From positions 1,993,001 through 2,057,000 of the forward strand of contig NZ_AP024485.1 of assembly GCF_020886695.1 (NCBI RefSeq): a DNA stretch of 64,000 nucleotides, given 5' to 3'. Origin of the DNA: Pseudodesulfovibrio sediminis (GTDB lineage Bacteria > Desulfobacterota > Desulfovibrionia > Desulfovibrionales > Desulfovibrionaceae). The position numbers and the translations under genes were made by a program. The notes below the pieces were generated by a model. The model was not told where the DNA came from. It made no database searches and saw only the letters and a program-made list of their open reading frames with translations. Below, piece after piece: positions 1 to 8,747 of the stretch; the stretch's first letter is position 1, and each line of letters begins with the position of its first letter.

Positions 1-1458
1 GAGTATGAAGCGGACTTCAAGAAGGAACTGATGATGGACAAGGTCAGGCAGCTCGCGGTTCGCCCCGCAGAGGTGACCGAGGCTCAGGCCCGCCATCTCT
101 TCAACTGGCTCGGCGAACAGGTGCGCATGGACTTCATCGAAGTGGCTCCCAATGACTTTATTGACACGGTGACTGTCAGCGAAGACGAAATCAAGACGTT
201 CTTCGATGCCAACACCGAACGCTTCACGGCCCCCGCGCAGGTCACGCTCCGTTACCTCACGTTCACCCCCGAAGCCCTGGCCAAAAACGAAACGGTCACG
301 GATGAGGAGATCGCCAGCTACTACGAAGCCAACAAGGCTTCCATGGAGCAGAAGGAGCAGGTCCGCGCCCGTCACATCCTGGTCATGTCCAAGGACAGCG
401 ACCCCGAAGAAGTGCAGGCCGCCGCTGCCAAGAAGATTGAAAAAGTATTGAAAAAGGCCCAGGCCGGTGAAGATTTCGCCGCTCTGGCCAAGGAATATTC
501 CGAAGGCCCCTCCGGCCCCAACGGTGGCGAGCTTGGATGGTTCGCTCGCGGCGCCATGGTGCCCGACTTCGAGGCCGTCGCCTTTGCCACCAAGAAAGGC
601 GAAATATCCGGTCTGGTCAAAACCCGTTTCGGCTGGCACATCATCAAGGTCGAAGACCACAAGGATGCCAAGCTCAGGACACTGGACGAGGCCAAAGACG
701 AGATCAGGCAGGAGATCGCTCAGGAAAAGGCGGCCGAACAGGTCACTGAACTGCTGGATCAGTCCATGGATCGCCTCGTTTCCGGCATGAGCATCAGTGA
801 CATCGCCACCGAGTTGAAGCTGACCGTAGAGACCAGCGAGCCCATGCCCGCGGCCTTCCTGGGCCAGATTCTCGGCATCGCTCCCGAAGTCGTCACAGTG
901 CTGGAAGAACTGCCCGCAGGCACGGCGCAGCAGACCCCCGTGGCCATCAACGGCGGCTACATTCTCGCAGAGAAGGTCGAGGACATTGCTCCGGCCCTCA
1001 TCGAGCTGGACAAGGCCAAGCCGACCATCATCAAGATTCTCAAGGAACAGAAAGCAACCGAAAAGGCCAAGGCCAAGGCTGAGTCGATCCTCGCCGCCCT
1101 GACCGGTTCTGACGCAGCCAAAGTTGCCAAGACATATGCGGCCCGCATCATGACTTCCGAGTCCTTTGATCGCCAGGGCAACATCCCGGCGCTCGGCGCA
1201 AGTCAGGAACTGACAACCGCCCTGTTCAACGCCAAGGATGACGCATGGCTGCCCACGGTATACGCCCTGTCCTCCGGCATGGTCGTGGCTCGCCTGAACG
1301 AGCGCATCCCGGCCTCTGACGCCACATGGGCAGAACAGAAGGCTACCTGGATGGAACAGGTCAGCCGTGGATATAGCCAGGAAATGCTGGCAGCCTACAT
1401 GGAAGAGCTGAACAAGAACGCCACCAAAGAGATCGCGCGTCCCGACCTGCTCCAGTAA
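1..1458 (+). CDS. Parvulin-type peptidyl-prolyl isomerase (PpiD/SurA-like), 5' end cut by window
   Basis: The reading frame is open from base 1, so the 5' end lies outside the window. About 485 C-terminal residues are visible, whereas PpiD proteins are usually about 620-630 long. A parvulin domain runs from the motif VRARHILV (bases 361-384) through GELGWF and ends near FGWHIIKV. This is the rotamase fold of PpiD/SurA chaperones, which act on outer membrane and periplasmic proteins. The long helical flanks on both sides favour a PpiD-like membrane-anchored foldase over SurA, but the N-terminal anchor that would settle this is not in view. The gene ends at a strong terminator and lies near other periplasmic quality-control genes (HtrA, HtpX). 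The family call is firm; the exact subfamily is inferred. Confidence 0.9.
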   Translation, partial: EYEADFKKELMMDKVRQLAVRPAEVTEAQARHLFNWLGEQVRMDFIEVAPNDFIDTVTVSEDEIKTFFDANTERFTAPAQVTLRYLTFTPEALAKNETVTDEEIASYYEANKASMEQKEQVRARHILVMSKDSDPEEVQAAAAKKIEKVLKKAQAGEDFAALAKEYSEGPSGPNGGELGWFARGAMVPDFEAVAFATKKGEISGLVKTRFGWHIIKVEDHKDAKLRTLDEAKDEIRQEIAQEKAAEQVTELLDQSMDRLVSGMSISDIATELKLTVETSEPMPAAFLGQILGIAPEVVTVLEELPAGTAQQTPVAINGGYILAEKVEDIAPALIELDKAKPTIIKILKEQKATEKAKAKAESILAALTGSDAAKVAKTYAARIMTSESFDRQGNIPALGASQELTTALFNAKDDAWLPTVYALSSGMVVARLNERIPASDATWAEQKATWMEQVSRGYSQEMLAAYMEELNKNATKEIARPDLLQ

Positions 1459-1472
1459 GTCACAGACACACC

Positions 1473-1509
1473 ACAAGGCCCGCTCGGTACTACCGAGCGG
1501 GCCTTGTTC
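1473..1509 (+). terminator. Rho-independent terminator of the isomerase gene
   Basis: A 17-base arm (1473-1489) is followed after one base by its exact complement (1491-1507), giving a long GC-rich hairpin that starts 14 bases after the stop codon. The T-tract is short. Confidence 0.85.
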
Positions 1510-1569
1510 ATTTCTGCAGTATCAGTGAAATGCCATTGGTTAGAGGCTTCCACTCACTCCATGGAGGTA

Positions 1570-1845
1570 TCACCTCTTCTTCCTGTATTTCTTTATTTCC
1601 CTTGCAAACAGGGCAACATCCCTCCAGCGTTCCTTTTCCACTCTATCCGCACTTTTATGTTGTCTCTCCGAGAGGTACGCCAGCTCCCGTTTCATCTTGT
1701 GATAGCTTTCAAGGCGATCCTGCGAAAGCTCGCCACCGGCAACAGCCTCCAGGACACGGCAGCCGCACTCCTGCGTATGCGTGCAGTCGGAGAAGCGGCA
1801 TTCCCGGGCAAGCATTTCAATTTCTGCCAAGGCGGAACCAGATCA
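1570..1845 (-). pseudogene. rsgA: Orphan 3' remnant of rsgA (ribosome-assembly GTPase), GTPase domain lost
   Basis: Reading minus from a TTG at 1830 gives 86 residues that match only the C-terminal zinc domain and tail of RsgA/YjeQ. The zinc ligands keep family spacing: C in RECRF, C and H in SDCTH, and C in CGC (C-x4-C-x-H-x5-C), followed by the typical helical tail with EAVAGGEL, ESYHKMKREL and a lysine/arginine-rich end. Upstream the frame meets a TGA at 1843-1845, right where the GTPase domain should join. No G1-G4 GTPase motifs occur anywhere in the neighbourhood. The alanine/proline position usually read as EPGC is ECGC here. I infer a truncated, probably untranslated relic; a separate intact rsgA would be expected elsewhere. 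Bases 1846-2018 contain no gene I can support. Confidence 0.7.
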
Positions 1846-2018
1846 TTCTGTTGTCTACGCATTACCCATTGGCGGCAACGGCGAACACAATCTCCAATGA
1901 TCTTATAGACATACTATCTCCTTACAACACATCAACTGAACAACAAAAACGGTATGCAGCACGGACGTACATCCTGTCAACATCCCGCCACTGAAAAGAC
2001 CGCCCGAAACCGCCGTGA

Positions 2019-2660
2019 TCAGGGCATGGTCATCAAAGCGTAAAACCCTTCCGACTCATGCCCATGCATGGTCTGGAACACGGTCTCCTCGAACACCTTG
2101 ACGTCGAAATCGAAAAACAGGGCTTCCATGTGGTTGATGTCATGGTGCCGCACCACCCCGCCGTCAGGCAGATCGAAGATGCCATAAATGCCATACCGTT
2201 CCTTGCCGGCCTTGTACCGATCCAGATTGTGCTTGTCCCGGTTCAGCAGGAAATCGGTCATGTAGAGCACGCCTCCCGGCTTGAGTACGCGCCGCATCTC
2301 GATGAGCGTCTCAGCCTGGGTCTTTGTCTCGATCATGCAGGTGAAGACGCCGAGCATGATCGCGGCATCAAAGGAATTATCGGCATACGGCATGGAGCCG
2401 CCGGGGTAGGCCATGAGGTTCAGGTCGGGATGTTCCGCTCGACCACGCTCAATCAGGGTGGAAGAAAAATCGAGACCGGTAAGATTGGTATACCCGGCGT
2501 CACGCAACTCGGCCATGCTCCGGCCATAGCCGCACCCGAAATCAAGAATCCGGGCGTCCTTGGAGACATATTTCCCGAAGACATCCAACTCCAAAGGCGT
2601 GGTAAAGGTCTTGTCCACGCACTTCTCCGTCCAGTATGTTCGTTGATCGTCGATATCCAT
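2019..2660 (-). CDS. Class I SAM-dependent methyltransferase
   Basis: A 213-residue protein with a Rossmann-type methyltransferase core. Motif I is ILDFGCGYG (about residues 34-42), the acidic post-I position is in LTGLDFS, and the LKPGGVLYMTDF segment matches the conserved strand after the fourth helix. This places it in the Methyltransf_11/25 group, which moves a methyl group from S-adenosylmethionine to a small molecule or protein. The substrate cannot be read from the sequence. It has an ATG start and stands alone on the minus strand, 38 bases upstream of the end of nothing else it could be coupled to; the downstream neighbour is the rsgA remnant. Confidence 0.85.
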   Translation of the reverse strand: MDIDDQRTYWTEKCVDKTFTTPLELDVFGKYVSKDARILDFGCGYGRSMAELRDAGYTNLTGLDFSSTLIERGRAEHPDLNLMAYPGGSMPYADNSFDAAIMLGVFTCMIETKTQAETLIEMRRVLKPGGVLYMTDFLLNRDKHNLDRYKAGKERYGIYGIFDLPDGGVVRHHDINHMEALFFDFDVKVFEETVFQTMHGHESEGFYALMTMP

Positions 2661-2697
2661 ATTTCAAGCCATGTATGTTTTGCCCAGGTGGAAGTAC

Positions 2698-4020
2698 CTA
2701 AAGGGTCAGTCGCACATTATAGAGATTGCGCCCACGCTGCACACGCATGAGCACGGTTTTCTGCAATCGGTTGCGCAGGAAGGCGTTCAGCAGATCAATG
2801 CCGGAATTCAGCCGCCTGTTCCCGATTTGATGAATGACGTCACCAGTCTGCAGGCCGAGTTTGGCTGCCGCCGATCCCGGAACGATGGTCGTCACCTTGG
2901 CACCGGAACCCTTCTTCTGGTCAGCCAGCTCGAATCCCCAGCGGGCGCGAACCAGATCAAGAGCCATGCGTTTGTCCAACACCTGAGGCTTCAAGGCATA
3001 CCGTTTCTGCTTCCCTTCACGCAAGATGTTCAGGGTCAGCGATTCCGACTGGGTCACATTGAAGAGTTTGGTGAGATATTCGTCCTTGTTGGTCACTACC
3101 TGACCGTTGATTGCCAGCACGATATCTGCGGCCTTGAGGCCCGCCCTCTCGGCCGGAGTGTCCGGGTAGACCTCGGAGATGAGCATGCCCTTGAGATTTT
3201 TCAGGCTGAAGTAGCGGGCGGCCGCCTGATCGATATCCTGACCGAACAGGCCGAGCCAGATGGGAGAGACGTGGCCGGTATCAAGCAGCTCCCGAACAAC
3301 AAATTTGGCCTTGTTGATGGGAATGGCAAACCCGATGCCTTCGGCCCGGGCGTCAATGGCGGTATTGATACCGATGAGTTCTCCGTTGATGTTCAGCAGC
3401 GGCCCGCCGGAGTTGCCGGGGTTGATGGCCGCGTCGGTCTGGATGAAGCTGCCATACGCGCCCTGGTTGGTCTTCATGGGCCGATTCAAGGCCGAGACCA
3501 CGCCGGTGGTCACTGTATTGGAAAACCCAAAGGGATTGCCGATGGCAATGACGGTCTCGCCGATATAGATATCGCTGGAATCCCCCATGTTCACTTCCGG
3601 CAGATTGGACGCCTTGTCCAGCTTCAGCACCGCCAGATCGAAATCCGTATCCGAACCGACCAGCTCCGCACGAAAATCGCGTCCATCCTTGAGGCGCACG
3701 GTGATAACCCCGCCGGAAGCGACCACATGGGCGTTGGTCAGGACCAGCGCCTTCCTGCCGTCGATGATAACCCCGGAACCAAGGTTCTGGGACTCCCGGG
3801 GCCTGTTGTTGTAAAATTCCTTGAAAAACTGATCAAAGAACGGATCGCCAAACGGAGTACGCCCCCCGCCCTGCACCTTTTTGGTGACCGTGATGTTGAC
3901 AACCGAGGGGCTGACCATCTCCACGGCCTCTACCACCGGAGTGCGGCGATGATCCGCGTGGGCCAGACCGGCTGTCAGGAGAAAAACGAGTGCACTGAAT
4001 ACGAGAAATCTTTTGATCAT
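2698..4020 (-). CDS. HtrA/Deg family periplasmic serine protease with two PDZ domains
   Basis: A 440-residue protein with an N-terminal signal peptide ending near AHA-D (residue about 22). The trypsin-like domain carries the full catalytic triad: His in LTNAHVV, Asp in DFDLAVL, and Ser in NPGNSGGPL. Two PDZ domains follow, roughly residues 255-340 (GMLISEV, AGLKAADIV) and 355-440 (LGLQTGDVI). This is the DegP/DegQ architecture, a periplasmic protease-chaperone that removes or refolds damaged envelope proteins. The start codon lies one base after the stop of htpX, so the two proteases almost certainly share a transcript that covers both periplasmic and inner membrane quality control. Whether it is closer to DegP or DegQ cannot be decided here. 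Confidence 0.95.
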   Translation of the reverse strand: MIKRFLVFSALVFLLTAGLAHADHRRTPVVEAVEMVSPSVVNITVTKKVQGGGRTPFGDPFFDQFFKEFYNNRPRESQNLGSGVIIDGRKALVLTNAHVVASGGVITVRLKDGRDFRAELVGSDTDFDLAVLKLDKASNLPEVNMGDSSDIYIGETVIAIGNPFGFSNTVTTGVVSALNRPMKTNQGAYGSFIQTDAAINPGNSGGPLLNINGELIGINTAIDARAEGIGFAIPINKAKFVVRELLDTGHVSPIWLGLFGQDIDQAAARYFSLKNLKGMLISEVYPDTPAERAGLKAADIVLAINGQVVTNKDEYLTKLFNVTQSESLTLNILREGKQKRYALKPQVLDKRMALDLVRARWGFELADQKKGSGAKVTTIVPGSAAAKLGLQTGDVIHQIGNRRLNSGIDLLNAFLRNRLQKTVLMRVQRGRNLYNVRLTL

Positions 4021-4021
4021 T

Positions 4022-4873
4022 CTATCTGCCTTCCGCCATGGCCCGAAGCCTGGCTATGCGATCTTCGATGGGGGGATGCGTTGCAAACAGGGAAGTCGCC
4101 CGCCTTCCGCTGAACGGATTGACGATGAACATGTTTTCCGTGGCAGGGTTGCCCTTGAGCGGAATCTGGTGCGCGGCCGCGTCGAGCTTGGAGAGCGCCC
4201 CTGCCAGAAAGAGGGGATTCTGCGACAGGTGCGCGCCCGTGGCGTCGGCCAGGTATTCACGGGACCGAGAGATGGCCATCTGGATCAATCCGGCTGCCAG
4301 CGGAGCCAGCAAGGCCATGACCAATGCGGCAAACGGACTGCCGCCTTCATCGTCATCGCCACCCAGACCGCCGAAGATGGCGGTGAACTGGAGTATGTTG
4401 GCTATGAACACAATGGCACCGGCCAGCACGGCCGCAATGGACTGGATGAGTATATCCCGATTGGCGATGTGCCCCAACTCGTGGGCGAGCACGCCCTTGA
4501 GTTCGTCAGGGGTGAGCATGGAGACGATACCCCGCGTGACCGCCACAACCGCGTTATCCGGATTGCGGCCCGTGGCAAAGGCGTTGGGGGCGTCCTGGGG
4601 AATCAGGAAAATGCGCGGCTTGGGGATATTGGCGGCAGCCGCCATTTCTTCCACCACCCGGTGAATATGCGGCGCGTCGCCCGGCGAAAGCGGGCTGGCC
4701 TTGTACATCTTGAGTACGATGGTATCGGAATACCAGTAACTGCCCAGATTCATGAGCATGGCAAAACCGAATGCCAGAAAGAGTCCGGCACGACCGCCCA
4801 TGGCTCCGCCGATCAGCATGAGCAGACCTGTGAGTAGTCCGAGTAGCAAAACAGTCTTTATCTGACTGGTCAT
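4022..4873 (-). CDS. htpX: HtpX M48 membrane zinc metalloprotease
   Basis: A 283-residue protein with two N-terminal membrane helices (about residues 5-50), the zinc-binding HELGHIANRD motif (HExxH, about residue 131), and two further hydrophobic segments after it. The third ligand glutamate lies in SREYLADATGA. Length and layout are those of HtpX, an inner membrane protease that cuts misfolded membrane proteins under heat or envelope stress. The ATG at 4873 is the only sensible start. It is the first gene of a two-gene unit with the HtrA protease. No heat-shock operator is evident upstream. Confidence 0.95.
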   Translation of the reverse strand: MTSQIKTVLLLGLLTGLLMLIGGAMGGRAGLFLAFGFAMLMNLGSYWYSDTIVLKMYKASPLSPGDAPHIHRVVEEMAAAANIPKPRIFLIPQDAPNAFATGRNPDNAVVAVTRGIVSMLTPDELKGVLAHELGHIANRDILIQSIAAVLAGAIVFIANILQFTAIFGGLGGDDDEGGSPFAALVMALLAPLAAGLIQMAISRSREYLADATGAHLSQNPLFLAGALSKLDAAAHQIPLKGNPATENMFIVNPFSGRRATSLFATHPPIEDRIARLRAMAEGR

Positions 4874-5034
4874 GTCAACAGTGTCCTCCGATAATCACGA
4901 TATCGTGTTGAGAACAATAGATAGGAATTTCGAAGAAAAGGTCAAGGAGAGAATCAAGGCGATCCTGCGCCGTACTCCCATCACACACGCCTTGCCTGTC
5001 AATCATGAGGGTACGTCCGAAGTGGCTCCCGGCT

Positions 5035-5775
5035 TCAATAGCGGGCCTTGATGGCAGCAAAAGTGCCGTCCTCTTTCATCGACTGAACAGCCGCACTGAA
5101 CTGATCGGCCAGCTTCTGGCTCTCGGGACCGTGGATGCGGGAAAAGAACAGATAGAGTGGCTCCCGGCTCAATGTATACAGGACTTCAACATCATCCAAC
5201 TCACCGGACTTTTTGAGTAAGTGCTGACTCACCTCCTGGCTGGCCAAGATGACATCCACTCTCTTGTTCTGCAGCATGTCGATCAGTTGCGTCATGGATT
5301 TTGCAAAGATTTTTTTCAATCCCACCATGTCATCAAACTCTTTGCCGTACGCATAGTCCCTGACAACGCCGATGCGCAGAGAGTGCAGCTCGTCCAGAGA
5401 CTTGATGCTTTTCCTGCTGTTTTTGAGCGCCAGGACCACATTGGTCTCTGCGGCCAACGGACTGTCAGGAAAGATAGCGATTTTCTCTCGCTCCGGGGTT
5501 TTGAACCCGGATGAGAGGGCGAGTATCTCGCCTGTTTTCAGCTGATACAGTCCCCGTTTCCAGGGTCTTGGTTCAAAAGAGGGTGTCACCCCCATGCGCC
5601 TGAACGCCTCACGGGCAAGGTCAATATTGATTCCTTTGACCTCACTGTGCTCGACATATTCATATGGAGGGTAGTCCTCGAAAACCACGAGCAGATCATG
5701 GGCCTTTCCGGAAAACGGCACCAGAACTCCCCACGTCAGGACAAGGCTGAAAACAAGATAATAACCGAATCTCAT
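5035..5775 (-). CDS. Periplasmic substrate-binding protein, SBP_bac_3 family
   Basis: A 246-residue protein. I choose the ATG at 5775 because it begins a clean signal peptide (MRFGYYLVFSL, cleavage near GKA-H). The frame could be extended upstream to 5880, but that segment is charged and lacks signal features. The mature part has the family-3 solute-binding fold: FEDYPPYEY near the start, the DLAREAFRRMG helix, the EILALSSGF segment, SLRIGVVRDY at the domain crossover and a final FAAIKARY. The family binds polar amino acids or similar molecules, and in delta-proteobacteria these are often stand-alone receptors. There is no permease or ATPase nearby and no sensor fused, so the partner is unknown. 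Confidence 0.8.
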   Translation of the reverse strand: MRFGYYLVFSLVLTWGVLVPFSGKAHDLLVVFEDYPPYEYVEHSEVKGINIDLAREAFRRMGVTPSFEPRPWKRGLYQLKTGEILALSSGFKTPEREKIAIFPDSPLAAETNVVLALKNSRKSIKSLDELHSLRIGVVRDYAYGKEFDDMVGLKKIFAKSMTQLIDMLQNKRVDVILASQEVSQHLLKKSGELDDVEVLYTLSREPLYLFFSRIHGPESQKLADQFSAAVQSMKEDGTFAAIKARY

Positions 5776-5959
5776 TGAGTAAAGATACCTGCACCGCTCC
5801 CTAAGAGCAAGCAACAAGTCAACAGCCCAAAATAATGCGACAGACCGCGCAAAAGCGTCACCTTGATCGAAAAAAAACAATTATGAATTGCTCGAAGATG
5901 AAAATCATATTAATAAGGAAAACAATCTCCAACCGTTGTACCAATCCGTGAGGGCGGCA

Positions 5960-7288
5960 ATGCGAACCAGCCAAGATGAAAACATTGATGTAAAGAACAC
6001 TGAAATTCCGATCGTCGGACCTGCCAAAATTCAGAATCCGTCCGCATGCGGGCAGTTCGTAAATGAAGACGACGCCGTACTGGTGAACATTTCCCGCCGT
6101 AATGTAGACGGCTCCGGAAAAAGCAAAAAGCACCCGAAGCATGTCTTTTTCGAGCCGGCAGGACCGCGCGAAAAGATTTACTATGATCCCAGCAAGACCA
6201 AATGCGCGGTGGTCACCTGCGGCGGGCTCTGCCCCGGCTTGAATGACGTCATCCGGGCCATCGTCATGACTCTGCATCACGGCTATCATGTACCGTCTGT
6301 GGTGGGCATCCAGTACGGTCTGGCCGGATTCGTGCCGGAGCAGGGATATGACGTCGTGGACCTGACGCCTGACTATGTCTCGCGCATTCATGAATTCGGC
6401 GGCACTGTGCTCGGCAGTTCACGCGGTCCCCAGGACCTGGAAGTCATCGTGGACGCCCTGGAACGCATGAATATTTCCATCCTCTTCATGATCGGCGGCG
6501 ACGGGACCATGCGGGCCGCCTCCAGAGTGGCCGAGGAGATTCACAAGCGGGGACTGTCCATTTCCATCGTCGGACTGCCCAAGACCATTGACAACGATAT
6601 CAATTTCGCCTCGCCCTCCTTTGGCTTCGATACCTCCGTGGAAACTGCGGGTATCGCCATCAAGGGCGCGCACATCGAAGCCACGGGCGCTCCCTGGGGA
6701 ATCGGACTGGTCAAGGTCATGGGCCGGGATGCCGGGTACATCGCGGCACAGAGCGCCCTCTCGTGCCAGGAAGTCAACTTCTGCCTCATCCCTGAAAGCC
6801 CCTTTGACCTCCACGGCGAGAACGGATTTCTGGCTGTACTGGACAAACGCATGAAAAAACGGGGCAACGCCGTTATTGTCGTGGCCGAAGGAGCCGGGCA
6901 GGAGCTGCTCGAAGAGTCCGGCAAGACAGACGCCTCGGGCAACGTCAAGCTGGCTGATTTCGCCACACTGCTCAAAGACGAGATACTCAGCTATTTCAGA
7001 GCGAAAGATATAGAACCGACGCTGAAATTCATCGACCCGAGTTATATCATCCGTTCCGTTCCGGCCAATGCCAATGACCGCATCTACTGTTCGTTTCTCG
7101 GCATTTACGCGGTCCACGCAGGCATGACAGGGCGCACTGGGTTTGTCGTCTCCCGCTGGAATGGACGCTATGTGCATATTCCCATGGACCTGGTCACCAA
7201 AGGCAAAAAACGAATAAACACGCAGTCCAACTACTGGAGAGCTGTCCTTGAGTCCACAGGGCAGCCCATGAGCATGAAGAACAGGTAA
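5960..7288 (+). CDS. 6-phosphofructokinase, PfkA superfamily (ATP-type glycine with PPi-type lysine)
   Basis: A 442-residue protein that phosphorylates fructose 6-phosphate at the committed step of glycolysis. GGLCPGLN, the phosphate-donor motif GGDGT (bases 6494-6508) and the catalytic PKTIDND (6578-6598) are intact. Known family rules: glycine in the fourth position of GGDGT goes with ATP use, aspartate there with PPi use, and lysine in PKTIDND is typical of the long PPi-PFK and trypanosome/plant-like ATP-PFK clades. This mix suggests an ATP enzyme of the long clade. I choose the ATG at 5960 because GAGGG sits six bases upstream; a TTG at 5888 is possible but poorer. The gene is divergent from the solute-binding gene. 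Confidence 0.9.
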   Translation: MRTSQDENIDVKNTEIPIVGPAKIQNPSACGQFVNEDDAVLVNISRRNVDGSGKSKKHPKHVFFEPAGPREKIYYDPSKTKCAVVTCGGLCPGLNDVIRAIVMTLHHGYHVPSVVGIQYGLAGFVPEQGYDVVDLTPDYVSRIHEFGGTVLGSSRGPQDLEVIVDALERMNISILFMIGGDGTMRAASRVAEEIHKRGLSISIVGLPKTIDNDINFASPSFGFDTSVETAGIAIKGAHIEATGAPWGIGLVKVMGRDAGYIAAQSALSCQEVNFCLIPESPFDLHGENGFLAVLDKRMKKRGNAVIVVAEGAGQELLEESGKTDASGNVKLADFATLLKDEILSYFRAKDIEPTLKFIDPSYIIRSVPANANDRIYCSFLGIYAVHAGMTGRTGFVVSRWNGRYVHIPMDLVTKGKKRINTQSNYWRAVLESTGQPMSMKNR

Positions 7289-7405
7289 AAGGAAATGATT
7301 ATTATTCTTGATTTGTTCTCAAGTCAGGTGTAGGTTCCTCGGAATGTTGAGTATTTATTGAAAGAGGCTAAGGTTTTCTCAAGCAATATCCGCAAGGGGG
7401 TTTGT

Positions 7406-8719
7406 ATGGATGTGCTGATGCTTTCCAGGCTGCAATTTGCTGCAGCCACCATGTTCCACTTCATCTTCGTCCCACTGACGCTGGGACTTTCCATACTCAT
7501 CGCGTATATGGAAACTAAGTACGTCCGTACCGGCGATGAAGTATATCTCAAAATGGCAAAATTCTGGGGTAAAATTTTCCTGGTCAATTTCGCCCTCGGT
7601 GTCGTTACCGGCATCACCCTGGAGTTCCAATTCGGAACCAACTGGTCCAGATATTCCGCCTATGTGGGCGATATTTTCGGTTCGCTGCTGGCCATTGAAG
7701 CAACGGCTGCATTCTTTTTGGAATCCACCTTCATCGGTGTCTGGCACTTCGGTTGGGACAAGCTCTCACCCAAGGCCCACGCCACAGTGGCATGGCTGGT
7801 TGCAGGCGCATCCAACCTGTCCGCAGTCTGGATTCTCATCGCCAACGGCTTCATGCAGGACCCCAAGGGATATGTTCTCCGCAACGGTCGGGCAGAACTG
7901 AATGACTTTATTGCAGTCATTACCAATAAATGGGCATGGTTGGAATTCTTCCATCAGATCCCGGCAGCACTCACTCTTGCCGGCTTCTTCGTCATGGGCA
8001 TCTCCGCATGGCACCTGCTCAGGAAGAGCGAGACGGATTTCTTCAAGAAGTCTTTCAACATCGGCGTGACCGTCGCTCTGGTCTTCTGCATCGTCACTGC
8101 AGTTGAAGGCCACTTCCACGGTAACAACATGTCCCTCAAGCAGCCGGCCAAACTGGCTGCCATGGAATCCCACTGGGTAACACAGACCAACGCCCCCATG
8201 TACCTGCTCATCGTTCCCGGTGAAGACGGCAACTTGGTGGAAGCGCTGCCCATTCCCGGTGCACTCAGCTTCCTGGCGTACAATGATTTTAACGCCGAAG
8301 TGAAAGGGTTGAACGATATTCCCAAGGAAGATCGTCCGCCTATCACCATCACGTTCCTGGCATTCAGGACAATGGTCGGTCTTGGCACCCTGTTTATTCT
8401 TCTTGCCGGTTTTGGCTGGCTCAAGCGCGCCAAACTGGAACAATACCCGCTGTATCTCAAGATACTGCCCTACTGCATCCCCCTCCCCTACATTGCCATG
8501 TGGGCGGGTTGGACTTTGGCTGAGGTCGGACGTCAGCCGTGGATCGTATACGGACTCATGCGTACGTCCGATGCGGTCTCACCCGTTGGCGCAGGCGAGG
8601 TCAGCTTTTCGCTGGTGCTCATGTGCCTGCTCTACACCCTGCTCGGCGCTGCCGGTATCTGGCTGATGATCAAGCTGGCCAAGAAAGGCCCCGAAGACAA
8701 CAGCCCAATCCAGGTTTAG
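7406..8719 (+). CDS. cydA: Cytochrome bd oxidase subunit I
   Basis: A 437-residue polytopic membrane protein, the quinol-oxidising subunit of cytochrome bd. Visible landmarks are the N-terminal LSRLQFAAATMFHF with the heme-ligand histidine, GHFHGNNM in the middle and the GRQPWIVYG motif near residue 390. At 437 residues against about 520 in E. coli it has the short quinol loop form. The ATG at 7406 is preceded by AAGGGGG, and the family N-terminus begins there, so the longer frame from 7358 is rejected. cydB follows after 28 bases. In strict anaerobes such oxidases remove oxygen and protect metabolism. No redox operator is recognisable in the 117 bases upstream. Confidence 0.97.
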   Translation: MDVLMLSRLQFAAATMFHFIFVPLTLGLSILIAYMETKYVRTGDEVYLKMAKFWGKIFLVNFALGVVTGITLEFQFGTNWSRYSAYVGDIFGSLLAIEATAAFFLESTFIGVWHFGWDKLSPKAHATVAWLVAGASNLSAVWILIANGFMQDPKGYVLRNGRAELNDFIAVITNKWAWLEFFHQIPAALTLAGFFVMGISAWHLLRKSETDFFKKSFNIGVTVALVFCIVTAVEGHFHGNNMSLKQPAKLAAMESHWVTQTNAPMYLLIVPGEDGNLVEALPIPGALSFLAYNDFNAEVKGLNDIPKEDRPPITITFLAFRTMVGLGTLFILLAGFGWLKRAKLEQYPLYLKILPYCIPLPYIAMWAGWTLAEVGRQPWIVYGLMRTSDAVSPVGAGEVSFSLVLMCLLYTLLGAAGIWLMIKLAKKGPEDNSPIQV

Positions 8720-8747
8720 ACCTGCAAGAGAATAAGGAGATTATCTA

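Noticed and set aside
2671-4113. Long plus-strand frame of 480 codons
   Set aside because: It lies antisense to the HtrA gene, which has a signal peptide, catalytic triad and PDZ motifs; the plus frame has none.
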